A DNA stretch of 13,002 nucleotides from a bacterium. Its GTDB lineage: Bacteria > Bacillota_I > Bacilli_A > RF39 > UBA660. Below are positions 1 through 7,540 of the stretch, in pieces; within the stretch, counting starts at the first letter, position 1, and the number at the start of each line of letters is the position of its first letter. The notes under the pieces are model-generated. The model saw only the letters and a program-made list of their open reading frames with translations, was not told where the DNA came from and ran no database searches. Both the position numbers and the translations under genes were made by a program. Where the stretch lies: assembly GCA_029007685.1 (NCBI GenBank), contig JAQXIG010000151.1, positions 1-13,002 on the forward strand. Direction: 5' to 3'.

Positions 1-53
1 AAAATATTGATTTACCTAACAATTATGCTTAAAACACTTGATTTTTATATTTT

Positions 54-77
54 AAAAGTCGATTTTCATCGACTCTT
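54..77 (-). terminator. Hairpin with GAAA tetraloop, probable end of the cysS-metallopeptidase transcript
   Basis: On the minus strand AAGAGTCGAT-GAAA-ATCGACTTTT forms a 10-bp stem (one G-U pair) closed by a GNRA tetraloop. The U residues are inside the 3' arm and are followed by AAAATATAAAAATC instead of a clean U tract, so the terminator is weak or partly symmetrical; read on the plus strand, the stem is followed by CTTTG. It lies about 85 bases past the metallopeptidase stop. No gene is visible between it and that stop, only a T-rich stretch directly after the stop (146-157). Confidence 0.5.
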
Positions 78-161
78 CTTTGCGTGGAATAATATAAAAA
101 TTTGTTTTTTTTGATTATTTTTAGATATAAATATCATAACACTCAAAAAAGAAAAAGACGA

Positions 162-857
162 TTAATTTCGATCATCTCTTCCTACAATCATCAAAACAAA
201 ATGTAAAATTTCAAGTAAAGTTGCAGCTAATCCTGCTACATAAGTCATAGCTGCTGCTTTTAACATGTCTCGACTATCAACAATTTCATTAGAATCCAAT
301 ATTTTCAAATTCATAAGTTGATTAAGTGCCCGTTTAGAAGCATTAAACTCAACCGGTAACGTAATCAATTGAAATACTAAAATAACCAATAGTAATGCAA
401 TACCTAACCAAGCCAAATCTAAAAAACGAAAAAGAAAGCCAATCATAATCGCCAAATATCCAAATTTAGAAGCAAAGCTAACTAACGGGAAAATAAATCC
501 CCTTAGTTTAATAAAAAAGTACCCTTCCTTATCCTGAATTGCATGACCAACTTCATGAGCCGCTACACTACAAGCCACAATACTAGTACCATGAAAAATA
601 TCAGATGACAACCTCACAACCTTACGATTTGGATCATAATGATCCGTTAATGTTCCTTTAACCTCAGTAACATAAATATCGTGAAGTCCATTTTGATCTA
701 ATGTCATCCTAGCTACTTCTTGCCCTGTTAAACCTTTACTATTTTTCTTCTTACTATACTGTTGATACCTACTATTGACAAAAAACTGAGCCACCAAAGT
801 AACAACAGTACCTAAAATCATCAATCCATAACCAAGAAGATCATAACCGTAATACAA
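162..857 (-). CDS. YugP-type membrane zinc metallopeptidase (Zn_peptidase_2 family)
   Basis: The 231-residue protein matches the YugP/Zn_peptidase_2 family of small integral membrane zinc metallopeptidases. The zinc-binding HEVGH sits at residues 101-105 (AAHEVGHAIQ), and the LPVEFNASKRA block at 167-177 supplies the likely third ligand, Glu170. About four membrane segments are visible (near 9-27, 117-145, 149-168, 203-225), so the active site should lie at the membrane surface. Substrates of this family are poorly known; a role in membrane-protein turnover is inference. The start is TTG (855-857), because a strong AGGAGGTG lies 7 bases upstream, an in-frame TAG lies two codons upstream (861-863), and no ATG fits. 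The Shine-Dalgarno abuts the cysS stop codon (13-base gap), so translation is probably coupled to cysS. Length and motifs look complete. Confidence 0.9.
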   Translation of the reverse strand: MYYGYDLLGYGLMILGTVVTLVAQFFVNSRYQQYSKKKNSKGLTGQEVARMTLDQNGLHDIYVTEVKGTLTDHYDPNRKVVRLSSDIFHGTSIVACSVAAHEVGHAIQDKEGYFFIKLRGFIFPLVSFASKFGYLAIMIGFLFRFLDLAWLGIALLLVILVFQLITLPVEFNASKRALNQLMNLKILDSNEIVDSRDMLKAAAMTYVAGLAATLLEILHFVLMIVGRDDRN

Positions 858-870
858 TATCTAACACCTC

Positions 871-2265
871 CTATAATATTTCGTAAATAGTTCCTTCTCG
901 CGTATCCTGAATACGAATTCCTTTTTCTAATAACTCCTTACGAATGGTATCTGCTCTTTCGAAATCTTTATGACTTTTTGCTTCTTTTCTTTCCTCAATC
1001 TTTTCTAAAATATATTGCTCAAATTCAAGATCTATCTCTTTTTCTTCCTCAATTAAAGAAAGAGATAGCACTTGATCAAAGTTTTCAATTAAATAAAGTT
1101 TTGTAAAATCAGTTAACTCATCATCTTTTAATACATCATAAACTAAAGTTAACATACTAGAAGTATTAATATCATTACCAAAAGCTTCCTTAAATTTATC
1201 TTGATAAAAATCGATTTTTCCCTCTTTTAAATTAGGTGTACGGTCTAAACTCTGAATACGGGACTTTAATTTCTTATAAGTTGCTTCTGCTTGCTCCAAA
1301 GCCTCATAACTAAAAACCAAATTTTTTCGATAATGACTTCCTAAACAAAAATAACGATAACTTAAAGGATCATAACCTTTCTCTTCTAGTAAAGAAAGCG
1401 TTAAAAACTCACCATTAGATTTACTCATTTTACCACTCTGATCATTCAAATGCTCACCATGCATCCAATACTTACACCACGGATGTCCAAAATAAGCTTC
1501 ACTTTGCGCAATTTCATTCGAGTGATGTGGAAAAATATTATCAACACCACCACAATGAATATCTAAATACTCACCCAAATATTTAGCACTAATTCCACTA
1601 CATTCAATATGCCATCCAGGATAACCGACTCCCCAAGGAGAATTCCATTTCATAGCTTGATTTTCAAATTTACTAGTAGTAAACCAAAGTCCAAAATCAG
1701 CCGGATTCTTCTTAGCCGAATCTGCATCAACAGTATCACGAACTCCAACCATCAAATCATCAGGATTCTTTCCAGATAATTGATAATAACGATCCGCCTT
1801 ACGAATATCAAAATAAACATTACCATTACTAATATAAGCATACCCATCTTCTAACATTTTTGTAACCATTTTAATATAAGTATCAATGTGTTTACTAGCA
1901 GCTTCCACAATGGCTGGTTTTCGAATATTTAATTTCTCTGTATCCTTAAAAAAAGCTTCGGTGTAAAACTGTGCAATCTCAAAAACCGTTTTTCCCTCAC
2001 GCATAGCTCCCTTAGTCATTTTATCTTCACCATCATCACTATCATCAGTTAAATGACCAACATCAGTAATATTCATAACTCTTTTGACATCATATCCTAA
2101 ATATTGCAGCCCTTTCTCTAAGACATCCTCAAAAATATAAGTCCGTAAATTTCCAATATGTGCATAATGATAAACCGTAGGACCACAGGTATACATACGA
2201 ACAATCCCCTCTTCATGAGGAATAAATTCTTCTACTTGTCTCGTCAATGTATTATATACTTTCAT
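871..2265 (-). CDS. cysS: Cysteine--tRNA ligase
   Basis: This class I aminoacyl-tRNA synthetase charges tRNA-Cys with cysteine in the cytoplasm. The 464 residues are the normal length. The HIGH-type motif reads HIGN at 36-39, and KMSKS is at 279-283. The zinc ligands that select cysteine are visible as Cys27 (TCGPTVY), Cys222 (IECSG), His247 and Glu251 (HHSNEIAQSE). The C-terminal anticodon-binding helices end with the usual KDFERAD.IRKELLEKGI...DT..GT block. The ATG start has AAAGGTG about 6 bases upstream. It is the first gene of a two-gene unit with the metallopeptidase. The leader carries no T-box: the conserved GGTGG-ACCGCG-type antiterminator core is absent. In Bacillus subtilis cysS lies downstream of clpC in the same orientation, as here, but with cysE and gltX in front; those are missing. 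Confidence 0.98.
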   Translation of the reverse strand: MKVYNTLTRQVEEFIPHEEGIVRMYTCGPTVYHYAHIGNLRTYIFEDVLEKGLQYLGYDVKRVMNITDVGHLTDDSDDGEDKMTKGAMREGKTVFEIAQFYTEAFFKDTEKLNIRKPAIVEAASKHIDTYIKMVTKMLEDGYAYISNGNVYFDIRKADRYYQLSGKNPDDLMVGVRDTVDADSAKKNPADFGLWFTTSKFENQAMKWNSPWGVGYPGWHIECSGISAKYLGEYLDIHCGGVDNIFPHHSNEIAQSEAYFGHPWCKYWMHGEHLNDQSGKMSKSNGEFLTLSLLEEKGYDPLSYRYFCLGSHYRKNLVFSYEALEQAEATYKKLKSRIQSLDRTPNLKEGKIDFYQDKFKEAFGNDINTSSMLTLVYDVLKDDELTDFTKLYLIENFDQVLSLSLIEEEKEIDLEFEQYILEKIEERKEAKSHKDFERADTIRKELLEKGIRIQDTREGTIYEIL

Positions 2266-2334
2266 TTAATCACCTTTTTCATTATATTATAAAACTATGG
2301 GATAATTATAAAAATATCTTCAAAAGATAAAATA

Positions 2335-2363
2335 ATTATAACACGATTGCTAACTATTGAAAA
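2335..2363 (-). promoter_or_regulatory. Likely cysS promoter with extended -10
   Basis: On the minus strand TTTTCA (2358-2363), a 17-base spacer and TATAAT (2335-2340) form a SigA-type promoter. TGT directly before TATAAT gives an extended -10 (TGTTATAAT). Transcription would start near 2328, leaving a leader of about 60 bases. That leader contains a short, almost all-A/T stem (TATCTT-TTG-AAGATA followed by five T), too weak to call an attenuator. The same TGTTATAAT occurs in front of the gene at 4589-5059. Confidence 0.55.
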
Positions 2364-2372
2364 CCTAGATAC

Positions 2373-2396
2373 TCACTTTAAGTTAGAAACTTAAGT
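2373..2396. repeat. Imperfect inverted repeat upstream of the cysS promoter
   Basis: The arms CACTTTAAGTT and AACTTAAGTG are separated by 3 bases and pair over 10 bp with one bulged T. The repeat lies about 10 bases upstream of the cysS -35 hexamer and has no U tract on the minus-strand side. It could be a regulator-binding site or a leftover hairpin; neither can be decided from the sequence. Confidence 0.4.
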
Positions 2397-2575
2397 GCTT
2401 TATTTCGTACAAGAATAAAAATTCTTTTAGTAATATGTCTATAACTTTTTTCGATTTCCCTATATTGAATGGAAACCAAATTTACTATTATCCTAAAAAC
2501 CATGATAACTACTAGTCACAATATCTAAAATGGAGGTATCATTTCCTAAATTTCATGCTAATAACCCCCATAAAA

Positions 2576-2602
2576 AATTGGCATATAAGAATTGGCATAT
2601 AA
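2576..2602. repeat. Short tandem direct repeat, 13-base unit, two copies
   Basis: AATTGGCATATAA occurs at 2576-2588 and again at 2590-2602, separated by a single G, giving a 14-base period. Both copies are identical. It lies in the non-coding stretch between the Tyr-rich frame and cysS. Possible readings are a replication-slippage duplication or a pair of protein-binding sites; no neighbouring promoter supports the latter. Confidence 0.6.
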
Positions 2603-2665
2603 AATAAAACTACTCAATAAGCCCCTTTATTCTCCCATAAAAAATCATAACTTCTATAATAACAC

Positions 2666-2959
2666 CTACAACATATTAAAAATATACCTAGAATCAGTAG
2701 CGTAAAACCAATCACGATTCATCCCAAATAAATAATATATCGCATTATGAATAGACATAGAGTAATGAAGTAGATACTTATCCATAATAGATTCTAAATA
2801 CTTACCACCTTTGATATTCTTCACTGAAAAGTAGTAATATAATAAATCCTCAACATAATTACCAGTATATTTATACGGCAAATAACATCTATTAGAATAC
2901 TCAACTAATAATTTCTCAAATATTTCGTAATCTTTAACATTAACTGATCTTCTCTCAAT
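2666..2959 (-). pseudogene. Tyr-rich unidentified frame without a normal start codon
   Basis: I do not recognise this protein. The reading frame is open from a TAG at 2960-2962 to the stop at 2666-2668, 97 residues if translated from the ATT at 2957-2959. A good AGGAG (2967-2971) stands 7 bases before that ATT, an ideal distance. The only ordinary start near it, TTG at 2956-2958, is one base out of frame and ends after 17 codons. The first in-frame TTG (2879-2881) would give 71 residues and has no ribosome site. The product would be helix-rich, without clear membrane segments, and unusually rich in tyrosine (16 of 97 residues). Three readings remain: a rare ATT start, a frameshifted remnant near its 5' end, or chance. 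The AT-rich, gene-poor surroundings favour a remnant. No clear promoter is seen. Confidence 0.35.
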
Positions 2960-3017
2960 CTATAAACTCCTATAATTAATATTTCATACCTCAGATCTTC
3001 TTAGTTAGTTAGAAATC

Positions 3018-3054
3018 AAAAGAAAAATGACAAAAATCAAGCTGAAATTTGCCA
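3018..3054 (-). terminator. Probable terminator after the phosphodiester glycosidase gene
   Basis: On the minus strand TGGCAAA pairs with TTTGTCA (one G-U pair) around a 13-base interior that contains CAGCTTG, and TTTTTCTTTT follows. It begins about 36 bases past the stop at 3090. A second perfect inverted repeat, TTAGATA-T-TATCTAA, lies between the stop and this stem but has no U tract. Confidence 0.55.
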
Positions 3055-3089
3055 CTTATTTTCATATTAGATAATATCTAAAACCAATA

Positions 3090-4559
3090 CTATTCTACCA
3101 CAATCCAAGCATTTGGCAAACTACGTATTGTCCTTTTTTTACCATTAAACGGGATATTAATATATTCGTGATTTTCTACCATACTAGTAGAAGTACCACC
3201 ATCTAAATTAGCAGCATTATAAGCCCCATATCGTTCCATAATATCTGCCAAATCACTATAACTAGCCCCTTTACTATGTGGCTGATCTCCATCAATAACC
3301 AGTAATAATACAATCCCGTCTTTTCGTTGTCCAATAACGGTTCTAGCACAAGCCCACTGATAGCTTTCTTCCTTAAAATAATTAACACCATCCACAATTA
3401 AGTAAGGACCCCAATCAACCGCATCACGAATTTTCATATCCAAAGCTTCCTCAGCGCTAACATTCCTCAATACTAATCGATGATTCTCATCAAAACCAAT
3501 CATACCACCACTATCAAGTCCCCTTCTAAAATTAGTTAGTAACTTGCCATTTTGAATAACCATTCCATGAGGAATACCACCATTACTATCCCAATTAGGA
3601 TCATAAAAACCACCAGCATTCATAGCTACTAACGCATTGTAATTTTTAGAAATTTGAGACAAAATTTGCCCAAAAGAAGAATCATCAACTCCTGCTCCTA
3701 TCGACGTACCAATTTTAACTTTGGAAGGCTCATAAACCACCGTCATGTACCCACTATACTTAGAAATTCCATCACGCAATGTTCCCTGAATTTTAATAAT
3801 TTTATAAATATCATTAGGATGATCTTTTTTTAAAATTTCTTCCTCATAAGAATTAGCATAAGTATTCATTTCAAACTCAATCGGTTTAAACTCATACAAT
3901 TGATTACTACTAGCACCATGATAAGAAAAAGGTATAAAATGCTCTAAAGATTGCTGAATCATATCTTGATTGAAAAAAAGATTTGCCAAATACTGATAAT
4001 TTTTAGTATTCATCACATCTTGTATAAACTGAGTTCGATAACTAGAATCACTTCCATACAGCATCCAAATAAAAGCACTAAAAAACAAAATTGGTATCAC
4101 TAATAAACTATATAATACAGTATGCATTTTTCGCCAACGAATCTGATATGTCCTTTGAATTCTAAAAATAGAAGTAAGTAAGAAAATCCCTACTAAGATA
4201 AAAACAAATCCCCCAATCAAAAATGCAAAATGAAATTGCTGAAAAAAAACATAATCACTATGACGAGATACAAAATAAAAAAAGAAACACAAAGGAACAA
4301 AAAGAATCGTAATAAACAGCCAAACCTTTAAACGATTTAAAAAACGTCTCTGCGCCAAAAAATTACAAAATTCTTGATTTATCTTAGCCAAAAAGTTAGT
4401 AATTTTCTTCTTCTTTTGAACAGAATCAGGAATCTCCACTTTAAAATTATCTTCAATATAAGCAATCATTTTACTTTTATTCTCTAATAATTCCTTTGGT
4501 ATCTGCAACTCCATCGTTTGTTCTAAAAAAGAAATAACATCATCATCTCTATGAAACAT
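3090..4559 (-). CDS. Membrane-anchored phosphodiester glycosidase (NAGPA domain)
   Basis: The 489-residue protein has two parts. A cytoplasmic N-terminal region (1-76, ending in a basic stretch) leads to three membrane segments (about 77-97, 109-132, 147-168). A C-terminal NAGPA domain (about 265-487), the family of phosphodiester-alpha-GlcNAcase and bacterial exopolysaccharide proteins, carries NAGGFYD (314-320), GGIPHGMVI (327-335), ARTVIGQRKDG (405-415) and NLDGGTSTSM (451-460). The domain is expected outside the cell, cutting sugar phosphodiesters in wall polymers or polysaccharides; the substrate is unknown. I place the start at ATG 4557-4559, because GGAGTG lies about 8 bases upstream. 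A GTG at 4587-4589 would add ten residues but has no ribosome site at a usable distance, although its G overlaps the TAG of the upstream gene (4589-4591). It forms a two-gene unit with the coiled-coil protein upstream. Confidence 0.88.
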   Translation of the reverse strand: MFHRDDDVISFLEQTMELQIPKELLENKSKMIAYIEDNFKVEIPDSVQKKKKITNFLAKINQEFCNFLAQRRFLNRLKVWLFITILFVPLCFFFYFVSRHSDYVFFQQFHFAFLIGGFVFILVGIFLLTSIFRIQRTYQIRWRKMHTVLYSLLVIPILFFSAFIWMLYGSDSSYRTQFIQDVMNTKNYQYLANLFFNQDMIQQSLEHFIPFSYHGASSNQLYEFKPIEFEMNTYANSYEEEILKKDHPNDIYKIIKIQGTLRDGISKYSGYMTVVYEPSKVKIGTSIGAGVDDSSFGQILSQISKNYNALVAMNAGGFYDPNWDSNGGIPHGMVIQNGKLLTNFRRGLDSGGMIGFDENHRLVLRNVSAEEALDMKIRDAVDWGPYLIVDGVNYFKEESYQWACARTVIGQRKDGIVLLLVIDGDQPHSKGASYSDLADIMERYGAYNAANLDGGTSTSMVENHEYINIPFNGKKRTIRSLPNAWIVVE

Positions 4560-4588
4560 ACCATTCACTCCAATACTACTAAAAAACA

Positions 4589-5059
4589 CTAAATACTATT
4601 ACGCTCCCATAATTGACATTGTTTAGTAAAAAGAGAATATACTTGTTGAAGCGAATCATAAGTAGTAGAAAAAGTAACATAACTATTTGAAATACGCTCA
4701 CATTTTTCTTCCTTACCTAACGTCATACCTTGGCTACAAATCATATCCATTTGTTGATAATCCAAATCAATCTGTTTCTTCAAATGATGAATCTGATCCA
4801 TCACTTGTTCATATTCGCCCATTTTAGCAATCGCCTCTTCGTAATAAAGAGCAAAAAAGTCATTCATAGAAATCATCTGTAAATGAGCTTGCTCGAAATT
4901 ATCCTGAAGATGCTCATAATATTTCTCCGTAGAAAAAGCTAATACCATAGTATCATCTCTATCATTCTGATAACTATTCAAAAAATCAAGTAAAAAGCCA
5001 CTAAGAATAAAAAGAAAGGACAAACACAACAACAAAGAAGGAACCAAGAACTGTTTCAT
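4589..5059 (-). CDS. Small bitopic membrane protein with coiled-coil ectodomain
   Basis: I do not recognise the family. The 156 residues begin with an uncleaved-looking hydrophobic anchor (about 4-27) preceded by one Lys; the rest is hydrophilic and mostly helical. Heptad-like stretches at about 45-105 suggest a coiled coil. Cys108 and Cys120 could form a disulfide, and Cys148 is a third. By topology rules the C-terminal part should be outside the cell. Cys12 is inside the anchor, but LLLC is not an acceptable lipobox. The start is ATG with AGGTG 5 bases upstream. The stop directly precedes the phosphodiester glycosidase, with about 29 bases from stop to its chosen ATG, so the two are surely co-transcribed. 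A partner or scaffold role for the glycosidase is inference. The ectodomain is Gln/Asp/Tyr-rich. Confidence 0.75.
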   Translation of the reverse strand: MKQFLVPSLLLCLSFLFILSGFLLDFLNSYQNDRDDTMVLAFSTEKYYEHLQDNFEQAHLQMISMNDFFALYYEEAIAKMGEYEQVMDQIHHLKKQIDLDYQQMDMICSQGMTLGKEEKCERISNSYVTFSTTYDSLQQVYSLFTKQCQLWERNSI

Positions 5060-5076
5060 AATCTCACCTAATGATA

Positions 5077-5085
5077 ATTATAACA
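5077..5085 (-). promoter_or_regulatory. Extended -10 promoter of the coiled-coil/glycosidase unit
   Basis: TGTTATAAT on the minus strand is an extended -10 element, 17 bases before the ATG. There is no good -35 (TAGGAA at 17 bases). Transcription would begin near 5070, giving a very short leader that just includes the Shine-Dalgarno. A second candidate, TTCTCT-17-TATAAT (5174-5202), lies further upstream and would put the palindrome at 5127-5140 into the leader. Confidence 0.45.
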
Positions 5086-5126
5086 AATTTCTATCTTTAT
5101 TCCTAATACTTTTTAAATTTTTTCAC

Positions 5127-5140
5127 CTAAGAATTCTTAG
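5127..5140. repeat. Perfect 14-bp palindrome between clpC and the coiled-coil gene
   Basis: CTAAGAATTCTTAG is fully self-complementary. It is flanked by T-rich and A-rich runs, but no U tract follows on either strand, so it is not a usual terminator. It lies about 45 bases upstream of the extended -10 at 5077-5085. No clear clpC terminator is present in the 162-bp gap (5060-5221), only a T-rich run right after the clpC stop. Operator or leader hairpin are both possible. Confidence 0.4.
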
Positions 5141-5221
5141 CCAAAAATATCAAATAAGCATAAAAAATAGTTCATTATAAAAAATGTCAAAAAAAAAGAG
5201 AAAAAGCTATAAAAGATAATT

Positions 5222-7528
5222 TCAACCTACATTTTGCAATGAAATATCATTTTTTCCAATTAAAATATGATCTATAACGTAATTATCAATCTTTTCCTCC
5301 ATAATTTTATCTACTCTTCTAGCACCGAACTCAGAAAATTCACATAGTTGAACAATATCCTTCAACACTTGATCTGAAAAATGTAAAGTAATTCCTCGTT
5401 CTTTAAATTTTTGCTTGACCACTTTTAGTTTATCTTTCACAATCTTACAAATACTATTAAAATCCATACGATTAAATTCAATCACGTTATCAATACGATT
5501 CAACAACTCCAATGAAAGAAACTCCTTCAATTTTGTTTTCACATTCACACTACAATTAGAAAATCCCAATTCAGAATTAGAAAAACCAAGATTACTAGTC
5601 ATAATGATAATATTATGTTCCAAATGAATAACATTTCCTCTAGAATCTGCAATTTTCCCTTCATCTAAAATCTGCAAAAATAAATTTAAAACAGCAGGAT
5701 GAGCTTTTTCAATCTCATCTAATAAAATAACAGGATGAGGTTTGTTTTTAATCTCTTCTAATTTATTTTTACAATCATCATATCCTACATAACCAGGATT
5801 AGATCCAATAATCTTATGAATAGCACTACTATCACGATATTCACTCATATCTAGTCGAATAAAGTTATCTTTTCCAAACAAATAGTTACTATACTCTTTA
5901 GCCAATAAAGTCTTCCCCACTCCCGTTGGCCCAACGAATAAAAAAGAGGCAGGTTTGATAGAATCCCGAAATCCCAACTTAATTCGCTTCGTAAAATTAA
6001 CCAGTTCCAAAATTGCCTCATCTTGCCCTCTAATACAACCACGTAACTTTTTAGAAAGAGCTGAAATATAACTAGCTTTACAAGAATCAATTTCATAAAC
6101 CGGAATCTTAGTTTTTAAACTAATAACTTGAGCAACATCTTCTATTTTTACAATCTTATAATTTTTATGCTTTAAGCGTTTTAATTCAATCAAATTAATT
6201 TCACTATGAATTACTTTTTCCTCAAGTCGCAATCGTGAAGCTTCCTCGAATTTTTGTTTCATAATGAATTGATTTTTTTTATCCACAATTTCTGTTAATT
6301 TTTCTTGATACAAATCCAAAGTTTTAGTATTTTTATCAGCAGTTAAAGATACTTTTGCACAAACTTCATCTAAAATATCAATAGCCTTATCTGGTTGTTT
6401 ACGATTATAAACATAACGATCCGTAAATTCTATAATCTTTCTTAAAATATCATCCGATACCTTAACATTATGATATTCTTCATATAAAGGACGCAATTTA
6501 GCCAAAATATCATAAACTTTCTCCAAACTAGGTTCCTCTACAAATATAGTTTGAAATCTACGATCAATAGCTTTATCCTTTTCAATAGACTGTTTGTATT
6601 CTTCAGTAGTAGTAGCCCCTATTAAACGAATCTTACCACGCGCCAAAGCTGGTTTAAAAATATTAGCCGCATCAATTGCTCCTTCGGCCCCACCTGCACC
6701 AATTAAAGTATGAATCTCATCAATAAATAAAATGAGAGAATCATCACCTTCAATTTCTTTAAGCATTTTAGTAATACGCTCTTCAAATTCACCACGATAT
6801 TTTGTCCCTGCAACCAAGGACGCAATCGAAACAGAAATGATCCGCTTATTTCGTAATTGTTGTGGAACTCGATTATGCACAATCAAACGAGCCAACTCTT
6901 CTACAATCGCCGTTTTTCCAACACCAGCATCTCCAATCAACAAAGGATTGTTTTTTCCCCTTCTAGAAAGAATTTCCATAACACGTTTTAACTCTTCTTC
7001 CCGACCAACTACAGGATCAATTTGATCAAAAAGTGCTTTTTCAGTTAAATCAAGACCATACTCTTCCACAATCATTTTTTTACGACTACCATTTCTTTTT
7101 TTCGAAACAATTTTACTAGAAAAGAAAGCCTGTAACTCTTCTAAATCAATATCTAACTTACTTAAAATACGAATCGCAATACCTTCACCTTCTTCCAGTA
7201 CTGCAAACAATAATTGTTCACTAGTAACTTCCCCATTGCTAGATTCTTTACTAATTAAGATAGCAGTCTCCAAAACTCTTTTCAAAAGTGGTGTATATAA
7301 AAACCAATGATTTTCCTCATTACCAATACCTACTATTTCAATTAATTTATCACGAAAAAGGGAATACGTAATTCCAAATTCTGATAATTTCTTACCTATA
7401 TCCTTGCTATTTTTCATCAAAGAAAGCATTAAATGTTCACTTCCAATATAAGGATGCTTCAAATTTTGCATTTCTTTTTTTGCATTCATCAAAACCTTTT
7501 GAGCTTCTTCACTAAATCTAGAAAACAT
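5222..7528 (-). CDS. clpC: ATP-dependent Clp protease ATPase subunit ClpC
   Basis: This Hsp100 unfoldase feeds proteins to ClpP in the cytoplasm. The 768 residues show, in order: an N-domain with two Clp_N repeats (1-140); AAA1 with Walker A GDAGVGKT (199-206), pore loop KYRGEFEER (243-251), Walker B LILFIDE (265-271) and DRRF (322-325); a short ClpC/UVR-type middle helix (about 405-450, KQKFEEASRLRLEEK); and AAA2 with Walker A GPTGVGKT (533-540), pore GYVGYDD (579-585), Walker B ILLDE (601-605) and sensor FGARR (734-738). LGF at 654-656 fits the ClpP-docking tripeptide. It is shorter than the Bacillus protein (about 810), partly through a cut-down docking loop and C-terminus. Start ATG 7526-7528 is chosen because GGAGGG lies 6 bases upstream; a GTG six codons earlier has no ribosome site. 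It ends in TGA. No ctsR, mcsA or mcsB precedes it. Confidence 0.96.
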   Translation of the reverse strand: MFSRFSEEAQKVLMNAKKEMQNLKHPYIGSEHLMLSLMKNSKDIGKKLSEFGITYSLFRDKLIEIVGIGNEENHWFLYTPLLKRVLETAILISKESSNGEVTSEQLLFAVLEEGEGIAIRILSKLDIDLEELQAFFSSKIVSKKRNGSRKKMIVEEYGLDLTEKALFDQIDPVVGREEELKRVMEILSRRGKNNPLLIGDAGVGKTAIVEELARLIVHNRVPQQLRNKRIISVSIASLVAGTKYRGEFEERITKMLKEIEGDDSLILFIDEIHTLIGAGGAEGAIDAANIFKPALARGKIRLIGATTTEEYKQSIEKDKAIDRRFQTIFVEEPSLEKVYDILAKLRPLYEEYHNVKVSDDILRKIIEFTDRYVYNRKQPDKAIDILDEVCAKVSLTADKNTKTLDLYQEKLTEIVDKKNQFIMKQKFEEASRLRLEEKVIHSEINLIELKRLKHKNYKIVKIEDVAQVISLKTKIPVYEIDSCKASYISALSKKLRGCIRGQDEAILELVNFTKRIKLGFRDSIKPASFLFVGPTGVGKTLLAKEYSNYLFGKDNFIRLDMSEYRDSSAIHKIIGSNPGYVGYDDCKNKLEEIKNKPHPVILLDEIEKAHPAVLNLFLQILDEGKIADSRGNVIHLEHNIIIMTSNLGFSNSELGFSNCSVNVKTKLKEFLSLELLNRIDNVIEFNRMDFNSICKIVKDKLKVVKQKFKERGITLHFSDQVLKDIVQLCEFSEFGARRVDKIMEEKIDNYVIDHILIGKNDISLQNVG

Positions 7529-7540
7529 AAAAATCCCTCC

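Larger units (their letters stand above)
2266..2665. other. 400-bp intergenic stretch with no convincing gene
   Basis: Apart from the cysS promoter and its upstream inverted repeat, this stretch holds a 13-base tandem repeat (2576-2602) and short frames only. The longest is a minus-strand ATG frame of 41 codons (2378-2503), rich in Lys, Arg and Ile, with no Shine-Dalgarno. A 25-codon plus-strand ATG frame starts near 2534, also without a ribosome site. Neither is called as a gene. Together with the damaged-looking frame at 2666-2959, the stretch resembles decayed sequence. Confidence 0.5.

Noticed and set aside
2266..2340. T-box or attenuator in the cysS leader
   Set aside because: No T-box antiterminator core is present, and the only hairpin (TATCTT-TTG-AAGATA) has a single G-C pair. 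The leaders of dusB/lysS were also checked without success.
4589..5059. Lipoprotein signal in the coiled-coil protein
   Set aside because: The only early Cys (residue 12) follows Leu-Leu-Leu, with no Gly, Ala or Ser at the position before it, so the lipobox rule fails.
5415..7025. Open frames inside clpC at 5415-5627 (+), 5851-6096 (-) and 6732-7025 (+)
   Set aside because: All lie within the clear ClpC coding frame, show no motifs and have no ribosome sites.
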